Positions 27,844 through 36,690 of a DNA stretch of 64,000 nucleotides are shown one piece after another (position 1 is the stretch's first letter; every line of letters begins with the position of its first letter). Location of the stretch: the NCBI RefSeq assembly GCF_020873895.1, contig NZ_JAHWGT010000012.1:124001-188000 (forward strand). Reading direction: 5' to 3'. This stretch comes from Streptomyces sp. DH12. GTDB lineage: Bacteria > Actinomycetota > Actinomycetes > Streptomycetales > Streptomycetaceae. A program made the position numbers and the translations under genes. The notes under the pieces are model-generated. The model saw nothing but the letters and a program-made list of their open reading frames with translations. It had not been told where the DNA came from and made no database searches.

Positions 27844-29220
27844 ATGCGGACAACTGCGCGTATGCGCAAGGCCGTCGCGGTCGTCGCCGCCACGGGGGCC
27901 CTCGCCCTCACGATGGCGGGCTGCGGCGGGGACGGCGGGGGCGGAGGCGGCCCGTCCGGGGGCGCGAGCGCCACGGGGCCGGCGGAGACGGTGCGGTTGC
28001 CGAAGCTGGACGGCCAGACGCTCCAGGTCGTCGCGGTGTGGACGGGGCCGGAGCAGGAGGCGTTCACCAAGGTCCTGAAGGAGTTCGAGAAGCGCACCGG
28101 CGCGCGCGTCTCGTACGTGCCGACGCAGGACGCGATGCTCAACTACATCGGCACGAAGATCGCCGGTGGCGCGCCGCCCGACGTGGCGATGCTCCAGCAG
28201 GTGGGCGCCCTGCACCAGGCGGTCGAGCGGGGCTGGGCCAAGCCGGCGAACGCCGCGACGAAGGCGCAGCTCACCCGGAACTACTCCCGTGGCTGGCAGG
28301 ACCTCGGCGCGGTCGGCGGCACCCAGTACGGCGTGTACTTCAAGACCGCCAACAAGTCCCTGATCTGGTACAACGCCGCCGTCTTCGACAACGCGGGCGC
28401 CTCCGAGCCGAAGACGTGGAAGGAGTTCCTCACCACCGCCGAGACGATCTCCGCCTCCGGCGTGACGCCCGTGTCGATCGGCGGCGCGGACGGCTGGACG
28501 CTCACCGACTGGTTCGAGAACGTCTACCTGTCGCAGGCCGGGCCGGAGAAGTACGACGAGCTGGCGAAGCACCGGATCAAGTGGACCGACCCGTCCGTGA
28601 CCCGGGCGCTCGAAACGCTCGCCGAGCTGTTCGGCAGGCCGGAGCTGATCGCGGGCGGCGCGGCCGGGGCGCTGCAGACGGAGTTCCCCGCCTCGGTGAC
28701 GCAGACGTTCACCGGCGGGGACGCGCCCAAGGCGGCCATGGTCTTCGAGGGCGACTTCGTGTCGATCAACATCGCCCAGACGGAGGCGAAGCTCGGTACG
28801 GACGCGAAGGTGTTCCCCTTCCCGGCCGTCGGCGACGGCGAGGCGCCCGTCGTCACGGGCGGGGACGTCGCGGTCGCGCTGACGGCCAAGCCGGCCGCGC
28901 AGGCGCTGCTGACCTTCCTCGCCTCCCCCGACGCGGCGGCGATCTGGGCGGGCGAGGGGGGCTTCCTGTCGCCGAACAAGTCGCTGGACGCGGCCGCCTA
29001 CCCCAACGACGTGCAGCGGTCCATCGCGAAGGCGCTGATCGCCGCCGGCGACGACTTCCGCTTCGACATGTCGGACCAGATGCCGCAGTCCTTCGGCGGC
29101 ACGCCCGGCAAGGGCGAGTGGAAGGCCCTCCAGGACTTCCTGAAGAACCCGAAGGACATCGCGGGCACGCAGGCGCGGCTGGAGGCCGACGCGGCCAAGG
29201 CGTACAAGAGCGGGGGCTGA
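27844..29220 (+). CDS. sugar ABC transporter substrate-binding lipoprotein (CUT1)
   Basis: 458 residues. Lipoprotein signal: basic RTTARMRKAV, hydrophobic core, then lipobox TMAGC (Cys about 24), followed by a Gly/Ser tether. The mature part is a type I extracellular binding protein (VVAVWTGPEQEAFTKVLKEF, YVPTQDAMLNYI, MVFEGDFVSINIAQ). ATG 27844 (with GTG 27841 just before it) follows GGGAGAGACGGGG. It heads an operon with two permease genes; stop and next start are 4 bp apart. There is no ATPase gene nearby, as usual for Streptomyces CUT1 importers that share the MsiK ATPase. The sugar is not evident and no LacI/ROK regulator is adjacent. Confidence 0.92.
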   Translation: MRTTARMRKAVAVVAATGALALTMAGCGGDGGGGGGPSGGASATGPAETVRLPKLDGQTLQVVAVWTGPEQEAFTKVLKEFEKRTGARVSYVPTQDAMLNYIGTKIAGGAPPDVAMLQQVGALHQAVERGWAKPANAATKAQLTRNYSRGWQDLGAVGGTQYGVYFKTANKSLIWYNAAVFDNAGASEPKTWKEFLTTAETISASGVTPVSIGGADGWTLTDWFENVYLSQAGPEKYDELAKHRIKWTDPSVTRALETLAELFGRPELIAGGAAGALQTEFPASVTQTFTGGDAPKAAMVFEGDFVSINIAQTEAKLGTDAKVFPFPAVGDGEAPVVTGGDVAVALTAKPAAQALLTFLASPDAAAIWAGEGGFLSPNKSLDAAAYPNDVQRSIAKALIAAGDDFRFDMSDQMPQSFGGTPGKGEWKALQDFLKNPKDIAGTQARLEADAAKAYKSGG

Positions 29221-29224
29221 CGCC

Positions 29225-30610
29225 GTGGCCGCCGTTCCCCCGCCCGGCACCGCTCCCCCGCCCGGCGGCGCCCCCGCCGCGCCCGCCGGCCCGTCCGGCG
29301 CGCCGCGGCGGGGCTCCCGCAAGGGCGTCGCCGGGACCCGCGGTCTCGTCGCGGCGGGCTTCCTGCTCCCCGCGCTGGTGCTACTGGGCGCCCTCGTGGT
29401 CTACCCGATCGGGTACTCGGTCCAGCGGTCCTTCTTCGACCGGTCCGGCGCGGGCTTCGCCGGCCTGGACAACTACGTCGAGATCTTCACCGACGACACC
29501 ATCCTGACGGCCGTGCGCAACAACGTGGTCTGGGTCGTCGTCGCCCCGGCCGTGGCCACGGCGCTCGGCCTCATCTTCGCCGTCCTCACCGAACGGGTCC
29601 GCTGGGGCACGGCGTTCAAGCTGGTCGTCTTCATGCCGATGGCCATCTCGATGCTCGCCGCGGGGATCATCTTCCGCCTCGTGTACGAGCAGGACCCGGA
29701 CCGGGGCGTGGCGAACGCGGTGTGGGTCGGCGTCCACGACACGTTCGCCGAGTCCGCCGGCTACCCCAAGGCGCGGCCGCTCCCGGTCCACCCGCTGGAG
29801 GCGGCGGGCGGCGGCGCCTTCGTCACGAAGGAGCCGGTACGGGCCGGGACGCCCGCGCTGCTGCCGCTGGTCGGCGTGGCGCCCGCGAAGATGCCGGACG
29901 ACGCCCGCCCGGCACGCGACCCCGCCCCCGAGCCCGGGAAGGTGACCGGTACGGCGTGGCTGGACTTCACGCGCGGTGGCGGGGGCACGGCGAACACCGT
30001 CGACCCGCGGGAGCTGGGGCTGAAGGGGCTGGCGGTCGAGGCGGTGAAGGACGGCCGGGTGGTCGCCACGGCGAAGGCGGCGGCCGACGGCTCGTTCACC
30101 CTGCCCGCGGCGGCGGACGGCGCGCTGCTGCGCCTGCCGGAGTCCAACTTCCGGGAGCCGTACAACGGCGTCGACTGGCTGGGCCCGACGCTCGTCACGC
30201 CCGCCGTCATCGGCAGCTACGTCTGGATGTGGGCCGGCTTCGCGATGGTCCTCATCGCGGCGGGCCTCGCCGGGCTGCCGCGCGAACTGCTGGAGGCGGC
30301 CCGCGTGGACGGTGCCAACGAGTGGCAGGTGTTCCGCCGCGTGACGGTGCCGCTGCTCGCGCCGGTGCTCGCGGTCGTGCTGGTCACGCTGATGATCAAC
30401 GTGTTGAAGATCTTCGACCTGGTCTTCATCATCGCGCCGGGCTCCGTGCAGGACGACGCCAACGTCCTGGCGCTCCAGCTGTACCGCTCGTCCTTCGGCA
30501 CCGACGCCCACCTGGGCGTGGGCAGCGCCATCTCGGTGCTCCTGCTGCTGTCGGTGATCCCGGTGATGTACTTCAACGTCCGGCGCATCCGGAGGGAGAC
30601 GCGGCGATGA
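29225..30610 (+). CDS. sugar ABC transporter permease with large extracytoplasmic insertion
   Basis: 461 residues, well above the usual 300 or so. Pro-rich N-tail (about 1-35), first helices (GLVAAGFLLPALVLLGALVV, VVWVVVAPAVATALGLIFAV, VVFMPMAISMLAAGIIFRLV). Then comes an insertion of about 135 residues (about 160-315) that looks like a beta-sandwich (VTGTAWLDFTRGGGGT, GLAVEAVKDGRVVATAKAAA, DGSFTLPA), and three C-terminal helices. The EAA loop is ELLEAARVDGANEWQVFRRV, so the ATPase contact is intact. The insertion lies between helices where the chain should be outside the cell, facing the binding lipoprotein. GTG start at 29225. The last 12 codons are duplicated downstream (see the 38-bp repeat). 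Confidence 0.88.
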   Translation: MAAVPPPGTAPPPGGAPAAPAGPSGAPRRGSRKGVAGTRGLVAAGFLLPALVLLGALVVYPIGYSVQRSFFDRSGAGFAGLDNYVEIFTDDTILTAVRNNVVWVVVAPAVATALGLIFAVLTERVRWGTAFKLVVFMPMAISMLAAGIIFRLVYEQDPDRGVANAVWVGVHDTFAESAGYPKARPLPVHPLEAAGGGAFVTKEPVRAGTPALLPLVGVAPAKMPDDARPARDPAPEPGKVTGTAWLDFTRGGGGTANTVDPRELGLKGLAVEAVKDGRVVATAKAAADGSFTLPAAADGALLRLPESNFREPYNGVDWLGPTLVTPAVIGSYVWMWAGFAMVLIAAGLAGLPRELLEAARVDGANEWQVFRRVTVPLLAPVLAVVLVTLMINVLKIFDLVFIIAPGSVQDDANVLALQLYRSSFGTDAHLGVGSAISVLLLLSVIPVMYFNVRRIRRETRR

Positions 30611-30694
30611 CCCACTCCTGCCGGGGGCCCGGGGGCCGCCCCCCGGAACAGCACAGCAACGTCCGGCGCATCCGGAGGGAGACGCGGCGATGAC
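30574..30694. repeat. 38-bp exact direct repeat flanking a 45-bp GC-palindromic spacer
   Basis: 30574-30611 is repeated without mismatch at 30657-30694. Each copy spans the 3' end of permease 1, a GGAGGGAGACGCGGCG ribosome site and an ATGAC start. The 45-bp spacer contains CCGGGGG ... CCCCCCGG, able to fold into a hairpin. The first copy ends permease 1 and opens a 28-codon ORF (30607-30693, starting M-T-H-S-C) whose end repeats the tail NVRRIRRETRR; the second copy starts permease 2. The parent arrangement was probably a simple ATGA overlap. Confidence 0.85.
30607..30693 (+). CDS. 28-codon mini-ORF created by the 38-bp duplication
   Basis: It overlaps the permease 1 stop (ATGA) and the permease 2 start (ATGA), has a perfect ribosome site, and would be translated in coupling with both. 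The product, starting MTHSCRGPGGRPP and ending NVRRIRRETRR, is basic and probably has no function of its own. It may act only to relay ribosomes from permease 1 to permease 2. Confidence 0.4.
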   Translation: MTHSCRGPGGRPPEQHSNVRRIRRETRR

Positions 30695-31622
30695 GACTCA
30701 AGACGCCCCGGCGCCACCGCCCGCGCCGGACGTGGCCGCTCGGCCCGCGCCGGAAGCCGCGCCGCCGCCCGCTCCGGGGGTGGCCGCGCGGATCGTGTCG
30801 CGGGTGGCCGGTGGGGCCGTGCAGGTGTTCCTGCTGGTCGTGGCCCTGTTCTGGCTGATGCCGACGGTCGGGCTGCTCCTGTCGTCGCTGCGTTCGCCCT
30901 CGGACATCAACGCCAGCGGCTGGTGGAAGGCACTCACCGCGCCGGCGCAGCTGACCGCCGACAACTACGCGGCGATCCTCCGCAACGAGACGATCACCGA
31001 CTCGCTCCTCTCCACCGCGATGATCACCGTCCCGGCGACCGTGCTGGTCGTGCTGATCGGCTCGTTCGCCGGGTACGCCTTCGCGTGGATGGAGTTCCCG
31101 GGCCGGGACTGGTGGTTCCTCGCGGTGGTGGGGCTGCTCGTGGTGCCGGTGCAGGTGGCGCTGGTGCCCGTGTCGAAGCTCTTCGGCGAGGTCGGCATCT
31201 TCGAGACGACGCTCGGCGTGGTGCTGTTCCACACGGCGTTCGGGCTGCCCTTCGCCATCTTCCTGCTGCGCAACTTCTTCGCGGAGATCCCGCGGGAGCT
31301 GCTGGAGGCGGCCCGCCTCGACGGGGCGGGCGAGATCCGGCTGTTCGCCCGGGTGGTGCTGCCGCTGGGCGGTCCGGCGATCGCGTCGCTCGGCATCTTC
31401 CAGTTCCTGTGGGTCTGGAACGACATGCTGATCGCGTTGATCTTCGCGGACTCGGAGTCGCCGCCGATCACGGTCGCGCTCCAGCAGCAGGTCCGCCAGT
31501 TCGGCAACAACATCGACGTGCTCGCGCCGGGCGCGTTCGTGTCGATGGTGATCCCCCTGGCGGTGTTCTTCGCGTTCCAGCGGCAGTTCGTGTCGGGGGT
31601 GATGGCCGGCGCGGTGAAGTGA
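30690..31622 (+). CDS. sugar ABC transporter permease (CUT1)
   Basis: 310 residues with a Pro/Ala-rich N-tail (about 1-35) and six helices (VQVFLLVVALFWLMPTVGLL, ITVPATVLVVLIGSFAGYAF, WWFLAVVGLLVVPVQVAL and others). The EAA loop ELLEAARLDGAGEIRLFARV is intact. Its ATG and ribosome site lie in the second copy of the 38-bp repeat. Partner of the preceding permease and binding lipoprotein. A 17-bp tandem duplication (TGACGGCGCTGTGGAG) covers and follows its stop codon. Confidence 0.92.
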   Translation: MTTQDAPAPPPAPDVAARPAPEAAPPPAPGVAARIVSRVAGGAVQVFLLVVALFWLMPTVGLLLSSLRSPSDINASGWWKALTAPAQLTADNYAAILRNETITDSLLSTAMITVPATVLVVLIGSFAGYAFAWMEFPGRDWWFLAVVGLLVVPVQVALVPVSKLFGEVGIFETTLGVVLFHTAFGLPFAIFLLRNFFAEIPRELLEAARLDGAGEIRLFARVVLPLGGPAIASLGIFQFLWVWNDMLIALIFADSESPPITVALQQQVRQFGNNIDVLAPGAFVSMVIPLAVFFAFQRQFVSGVMAGAVK

Positions 31623-31767
31623 CGGCGCTGTGGAGTGACGGCGCTGTGGAGTGACCGCACGCCGCGGCCCGCCCGGCGCCGGAACCGCGCGCCGGAACCG
31701 CGCGCCGGGCGCCGCACGTCCCCACCTCCGTACGCGCCACCCCTGTCGGACGCGAAGGAGTCGGACC

Positions 31768-32439
31768 ATGGTCACGCGAGGCGGAGCGGCGGACGCGGGG
31801 CGCGGGAGTTCCGGGTGCCTGGCGTTCGTGGTCGTGGTCGCCGTGATGCTCGGCCTCGGGTACGGGGCGTCGAAGCTCTTCGGTGACGACGGGGGCGGCT
31901 CCTCCGCGTCCCCGTCGTCCGCGTCCCCGTCCGCGTCGGGCGCCGGCGGCCCGAGCGGGTCGTGGGACGTGGGCGACTGCGGCGGGCCCGACCCGGACGA
32001 CCGCCCCGACGGCTACCGGGCGTTCGACTGCGGCGACCCGGGGGCGACGTTCAGCGCGCTGAAGGTCATGCCGGCGAGCTTCCTGCCCGGCTCCGTGCAG
32101 TGCCCGGCCGGGACGGACCTGATCATCCGGGTGAGCGTCTCGTACGGCAGCGACCCCGACAAGGGCGGCGGCATCCCCACCAAGACCGTCTGCGGCCGCA
32201 ACCTCTCCGGCGACCACCCGGGCGACGCGGGGGCCGGCGGGGGGCAGCTGGTGAAGGGCGACTGCGTGACGTCCACCGCGCAGGAGGTGGCCTGCGCCTC
32301 CGGCGGGTCCGGCGCGTACCGGGTGCTGGACCTCGTCGAGGGCAAGGAGAACTGCCCGCCCGGCACGACCGAGCCGATGGAGCTGACCATGGCGCTGGGC
32401 CGGCCGTACGACGTCATCTGCGCCGCCCCCCGCACCTGA
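31768..32439 (+). CDS. membrane-anchored, Cys-containing secreted protein of unknown function
   Basis: 223 residues, ATG at 31768 after GAAGGAG. One N-terminal membrane helix (CLAFVVVVAVMLGLGYGASK, about 17-36), a Ser/Pro/Gly linker, then an extracytoplasmic domain of about 160 residues with eight or so Cys likely to form disulphides (VGDCGGPDPD, FDCGDPG, VQCPAGTDL, KTVCGRNL, GDCVTST, VACASGG, ENCPPGTT, VICAAP). This resembles the LppU/SCO3897-like secreted proteins common in Streptomyces. It follows the sugar permease by 145 bp and may not belong to that operon. Confidence 0.8.
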   Translation: MVTRGGAADAGRGSSGCLAFVVVVAVMLGLGYGASKLFGDDGGGSSASPSSASPSASGAGGPSGSWDVGDCGGPDPDDRPDGYRAFDCGDPGATFSALKVMPASFLPGSVQCPAGTDLIIRVSVSYGSDPDKGGGIPTKTVCGRNLSGDHPGDAGAGGGQLVKGDCVTSTAQEVACASGGSGAYRVLDLVEGKENCPPGTTEPMELTMALGRPYDVICAAPRT

Positions 32440-32665
32440 GCCGCCACCCCGGGCCCGCCGGTACCGGGCCGCCGAGCCTCCACGGTGAGGGGTGACGCCC
32501 GGAGTGGCGCCGGCGGCGCGCGGCTGACGCCCGGTCAAGGGCCGTACCGGGGGCCGCCACCCGTCCTTCGGGCCGCGGGCCGGTGATCGCGGGGGCGGCG
32601 CCGGGGGCGTCCCCCGGATGCCACGCGCCGCGTAACCCGGTCGGTCCATCGGGCGTTCCCGGGCC

Positions 32666-34933
32666 ATGCCCCGGTTCAGCGTGATCGTCCCCGCGTACAA
32701 CGTCCAGTCCTACCTGCACGCGTGCCTGGAGTCGGTGCTCTCCCAGTCGTTCGAGGACTTCGAGCTCATCGCCGTCGACGACTGCTCGCCCGACGGGAGC
32801 GGCGCCGTCATCGACGAGTTCGCCGCCCGGGACCGGCGCGTCCTCGCCCTCCACCTGCCCGAACACCGGGGGCTCGGGCCCGCCCGCAACGCCGGCCTCG
32901 ACCGGGCCACCGGCGACTACGTGCTCTTCCTCGACGGCGACGACACCCTCGTGCCGGGCGCGTTCCGGGCGATCGCCGACCGGCTGAAGGAGACCGGCTC
33001 GCCGGAGGTCCTCGTCTACGACTACGCCCGCACCTACTGGTCGGGGGAGACGGTCGGCCACGAGTTCCGCCGGCACCTCGCCGAGTCCGGTCCCGTGCCG
33101 TTCACCCTCGACGACCGGCCGGGGCTGCTGCACGTCCTGATGGTGGTGTGGAACAAGGCGTACAAGCGCGAGTTCCTGGACCGGGAGGGGTTCCGCTTCT
33201 TCCCCGGCTTCTACGAGGACGCGCCGTGGACCTACCCCGTGCTGATGACCGCGCGGTCCCTGGCCACCCTGGACCGCGTCTGCGTCCACTACCGGCAGCG
33301 GCGCACCGGGAGCATCCTGCGCACCACCTCCCGGCGGCACTTCGAGATCTTCGACCAGTACGACCGGCTGTTCGCGTTCCTCGACGAGCGGCCGGACCTG
33401 GAGCGCTGGCGGGCGGCGCTGTTCCGGCGCATGGCCGACCACTTCACGTCCGTGTTCACCGCGCGCGGCCGGCTGCCCCGCGGCACCCGCGCCGCGTTCT
33501 TCCGCCGCGCCCGCGCCCACTACCGGCGCTACCGCACGCCCGGCCCCCCGCCGAAGGCCACCACGCGCCTGCGGCACGCGCTGGTCCGACTGGGGGCGCA
33601 CCGCGCGTTCCGGGCGATCACCGCCGCGCGCGCCGTGCGGGCCCGCGCCACGCCGCGCGGCCGGGCCGTGCTGCGGGGGCTGCGCGCGGCGCTCCTCCAG
33701 GTCCACTACCGCGTCCAGCTGCTGCTGCCGGTGCGGCCGGGGCACGCCGTGTTCAGCGCGTACTGGAACCGGGGGTACGCCTGCTCCCCCGCCGCCCTCG
33801 AGCAGCGGGTGCGGGAGCTGGTGCCGGGGGTGCGCACGGCGTGGGTGTGCGCGCCGGAGTACGCCCACACCGTGCCGCCGGGCCCGCGCCCGCTGCGGCC
33901 CGGCACCGCCGCCTACTGGACGGCGCTGGCCCGCTCCCGGTACCTGGTGAGCAACGTCAACCTCGACCGGCGGCTGGTGAAGCGGCGCGGCCAGGTGCTG
34001 GTGCAGACCCAGCACGGCACGCCGCTCAAGCACATGGGCCTCGACCTGCTGCACCGGCCGGCGGCCGGCGGCTCGATGGACTTCGCCGAGCTGCTGCGGT
34101 CCGTCGACAAGTGGGACTACCTGGTGTCGGGCAACCGGCACACCACGACGGTGTTCGAGCGGGTCTACCCGGCGGCGTACCGGACGCTGGAGTACGGCAC
34201 GCCGCGCACCGACGTGTTCCAGCGGGCCACCGCCGAGGACGTCGCCGCCCTGCGCGCGGCGCTCGGCGTCCCCGAGGGCCACACGGCGGTCCTGTACGCG
34301 CCGACGCACCGCGACTACGCCACGCCGCAGCCGCGCCTGCTGGACCTGGAGCGGGTGGTGACGGCGCTCGGGCCGCGCTTCACAATCCTCGCCCGCAGCC
34401 ACCCGACCCACGGCGACCCCGGCCCGTTCCCCGAGCACCCGCGGATCGTCGACGTGTCGGCGCACCCCTCGGTGGAGGAGCTGTGCCTGGCCTCCGACGC
34501 GCTCGTCACGGACTACTCGTCGATCATGTTCGACTACGCGGCGCTCGACCGGCCGATCGTGGTCCACACGGAGGACTGGGAGGCGTACCAGGCGGCCCGG
34601 GGGACCTACTTCGACCTGCGGGACTGCCCGCCCGGCGCGATCGCCCGCTGCGAGGACGAGCTGATCGACATCTTCGCGACCGGCCACTGGCGGGGTTCGC
34701 GCTCGGCGCAGTTGCGGGCCGCGTTCCGGGCGCGGTTCTGCCCGTACGACGACGGGCACGCGGCGGAGCGCGTGGTGCGGCACGTCTTCCTCGGCGAGGC
34801 CCCGGAGGCGCTGCCGCCGGTCGTCCCGCCCGGGGAGCGGCGGCCCGCGCCCGCGCCGGGGGTGCCGGCCGGCGCGGGCGGTCCGCTGGTGCCGCAGCGG
34901 ACGGGGACCGCCGGGTCGCCGGCGCTCCCCTGA
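32666..34933 (+). CDS. bifunctional GT2 glycosyltransferase / CDP-glycerol (ribitol)-phosphate polymerase (TagF-like)
   Basis: 755 residues. Residues 1 to about 235 are a GT2 domain: FSVIVPAYNVQSYLHACL, VDDCSPDGSG, and the metal site DYVLFLDGDDTL. Residues about 340-730 are a Glyphos_transf (TagF/TarL) domain: VFSAYWNRGYACSPAA, VQTQHGTPLKHMG with the catalytic His, VLYAPTHRDY, FTILARSHPTHGD, and ALVTDYSSIMFDYAALDRPI. It would build or prime a polyol-phosphate wall polymer at the inner face of the membrane. ATG at 32666; no strong ribosome site, so a start a few codons later is possible. It is transcribed alone, convergent with a four-gene glycosyltransferase operon. Confidence 0.9.
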   Translation: MPRFSVIVPAYNVQSYLHACLESVLSQSFEDFELIAVDDCSPDGSGAVIDEFAARDRRVLALHLPEHRGLGPARNAGLDRATGDYVLFLDGDDTLVPGAFRAIADRLKETGSPEVLVYDYARTYWSGETVGHEFRRHLAESGPVPFTLDDRPGLLHVLMVVWNKAYKREFLDREGFRFFPGFYEDAPWTYPVLMTARSLATLDRVCVHYRQRRTGSILRTTSRRHFEIFDQYDRLFAFLDERPDLERWRAALFRRMADHFTSVFTARGRLPRGTRAAFFRRARAHYRRYRTPGPPPKATTRLRHALVRLGAHRAFRAITAARAVRARATPRGRAVLRGLRAALLQVHYRVQLLLPVRPGHAVFSAYWNRGYACSPAALEQRVRELVPGVRTAWVCAPEYAHTVPPGPRPLRPGTAAYWTALARSRYLVSNVNLDRRLVKRRGQVLVQTQHGTPLKHMGLDLLHRPAAGGSMDFAELLRSVDKWDYLVSGNRHTTTVFERVYPAAYRTLEYGTPRTDVFQRATAEDVAALRAALGVPEGHTAVLYAPTHRDYATPQPRLLDLERVVTALGPRFTILARSHPTHGDPGPFPEHPRIVDVSAHPSVEELCLASDALVTDYSSIMFDYAALDRPIVVHTEDWEAYQAARGTYFDLRDCPPGAIARCEDELIDIFATGHWRGSRSAQLRAAFRARFCPYDDGHAAERVVRHVFLGEAPEALPPVVPPGERRPAPAPGVPAGAGGPLVPQRTGTAGSPALP

Positions 34934-35046
34934 CGCCCAAAGCACCGCGCCCCGCGCCCCGCGCCCCGGGAGTGTCCGGTGTGCGGGGCGGGCCGCCTCC
35001 CGCGCCGGGAGCACCCGGCGCGCGGGGCGTCGTACGCGGCCGGCCG

Positions 35047-36690
35047 TCAGCCGGGGAGGAGGGCCCGGGCCGCGCGGCGTACCGGGCCGCGCTGCGCGAC
35101 GGGGCCGAGCAGCCGCGCGACCAGGCCGCGCGGCTCCCAGCGGATCTGCAGGCGGCCCGCGCCGCGTCCCTCCGGCTCCACCGTGACGCGGTGGTTGCCC
35201 GGCCCCGGGACCGTGAACGGCGGGAAGTCGAGCGGCGCCAGCAGGACGCCCGTGTGCGACCCGCCGTCCTGCGCGAGCTCCAGCACCGGGTGGCGCACGC
35301 CCCGGAAGCCGTACGGGGGCAGGGCCAGGGCCGCGAGGTCCAGGCGCAGGCGGCCCTCGAACACGCCCCGGCCCGCCGGGTCCAGGCGCAGCGCCGCCGT
35401 GGTGCGGCGCCCGGCCGGGGAGAGGTGGACGCGGGCGGCGACCGGGGCGAGCGGCAGGCGCCCGCCCGGGTCGTGGGTGCGCACCGCGAGGTCGGCGGTG
35501 GCGCCGGGCCCCGGCGTGACGCTCAGGATCTCGTGGCGGAAGAGGGCCGCGTGGAACGGGCAGCCGGCGGGGTCGGCGTCGGTCAGGTCCAGGTCCCGGC
35601 GGGCCTCCTCCGTCGCGGGGACCTCGCCGCCCCAGTACACGCGTCCGCCGGCCGTGGTGACCCGGCGGGGGCCCGCCCCGTGGGCCAGGCCCCGGGCGGC
35701 GCGGCGGGCCTCCTCGTAGCGGCCCTCCCGGAGCAGCCCCACCACGGCCCGGTCGACCCGCCCGAGCCGGGCGAACGCCGCCGGGGCGAGACCGGTGACG
35801 TACGGGACGACCTCCGCGGCGAAGTCGGCGAGCCAGGCGGTGTCCCGGTGGGGCAGGTCCCCCGCGTAGAGGCGCAGGTCGTGCGCGAGGAACTTGTGGT
35901 CCTTCTCCTCGCGCAGCGGGGAGCCGGCCGGGGCGCCGTGCGCGGCGAGGAACGCGTCGATGCGCCGGGCGATCTCGACGCGGTCGCGGACGTTGGCGAT
36001 GAGGTGGCGGCGGTTGGAGAGGGTCGCCGCGTCGGCGGGGGCGTGCGGGGCGTAGTACCAGCGGTAGACGGGCTCGGTGATGATCCGGAAGGCGCGGGCG
36101 AGGGTGTACGCCTGGGCGGAGAAGAGCTGGTCCTCGTAGTGCAGGCCCTCGGGGAAGCGCAGGGCGTGCCGGTCGAGGAACTCCCGGCGGTACAGCTTGT
36201 TCGTGGACAGCGGCTCGAACAGCAGCCGCGGTTCCTCGGCGAGGCCGCGGACGGTGCGGCGGCGGTCGAAGAGCGAGGGCATCCACCTGCCGCGCGCGCC
36301 GGTGTCGGTGCGGACGCGTTCGACGGCGCCCATCGTGAAGTCGACGTCGTCCTCGTCGTGCGCGGCGAGGAGCAGCTCGACGGCCCTCGGGGGCAGTTCG
36401 TCGTCGCTGTCGAGGAACATGACGAACGGGGCGCGGGCCACGTCCAGGGCGCGGTTGCGGGGGGCGGAGCAGCCGCCGCTGTTGCGTTCCAGGCGCAGCA
36501 CGCGGATGCGGCGGTCGCGCTCGGCGAGCTCGGCGGCGACCTTCGGGGTGTCGTCGGTGGAGTGGTCGTCGCTGACGATGATCTCGACGGCGCGGTGGGT
36601 CTGGTCGCGCACGGAGGCCACGGCGCGCGGCAGGCGCGCCGCGTCGTCGTGGACGATGACGATCACCGCGACCATGGGGGTGGTGGTCAT
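35047..36690 (-). CDS. GT2 glycosyltransferase, teichoic-acid type
   Basis: 547 residues. GT2 domain about 1-220: MVAVIVIVHDDAARLPRAV, IIVSDDHSTDDTP, FVMFLDSDDELPPRAVEL, and an ED-type base in LHYEDQLFSAQAY. The C-terminal 220 residues form a beta-rich domain (RVHLSPAGRRTTAALRLD, GVFEGRLRLDLAAL) like the carbohydrate-binding tails of TarS/TarP-type wall teichoic acid glycosyltransferases. ATG at 36690 overlaps the preceding gene's stop by 4 bp (ATGA) and has GGAGG upstream. It ends the leftward operon and may decorate the polymer made by the TagF-like proteins; the sugar is unknown. Confidence 0.85.
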   Translation of the reverse strand: MTTTPMVAVIVIVHDDAARLPRAVASVRDQTHRAVEIIVSDDHSTDDTPKVAAELAERDRRIRVLRLERNSGGCSAPRNRALDVARAPFVMFLDSDDELPPRAVELLLAAHDEDDVDFTMGAVERVRTDTGARGRWMPSLFDRRRTVRGLAEEPRLLFEPLSTNKLYRREFLDRHALRFPEGLHYEDQLFSAQAYTLARAFRIITEPVYRWYYAPHAPADAATLSNRRHLIANVRDRVEIARRIDAFLAAHGAPAGSPLREEKDHKFLAHDLRLYAGDLPHRDTAWLADFAAEVVPYVTGLAPAAFARLGRVDRAVVGLLREGRYEEARRAARGLAHGAGPRRVTTAGGRVYWGGEVPATEEARRDLDLTDADPAGCPFHAALFRHEILSVTPGPGATADLAVRTHDPGGRLPLAPVAARVHLSPAGRRTTAALRLDPAGRGVFEGRLRLDLAALALPPYGFRGVRHPVLELAQDGGSHTGVLLAPLDFPPFTVPGPGNHRVTVEPEGRGAGRLQIRWEPRGLVARLLGPVAQRGPVRRAARALLPG

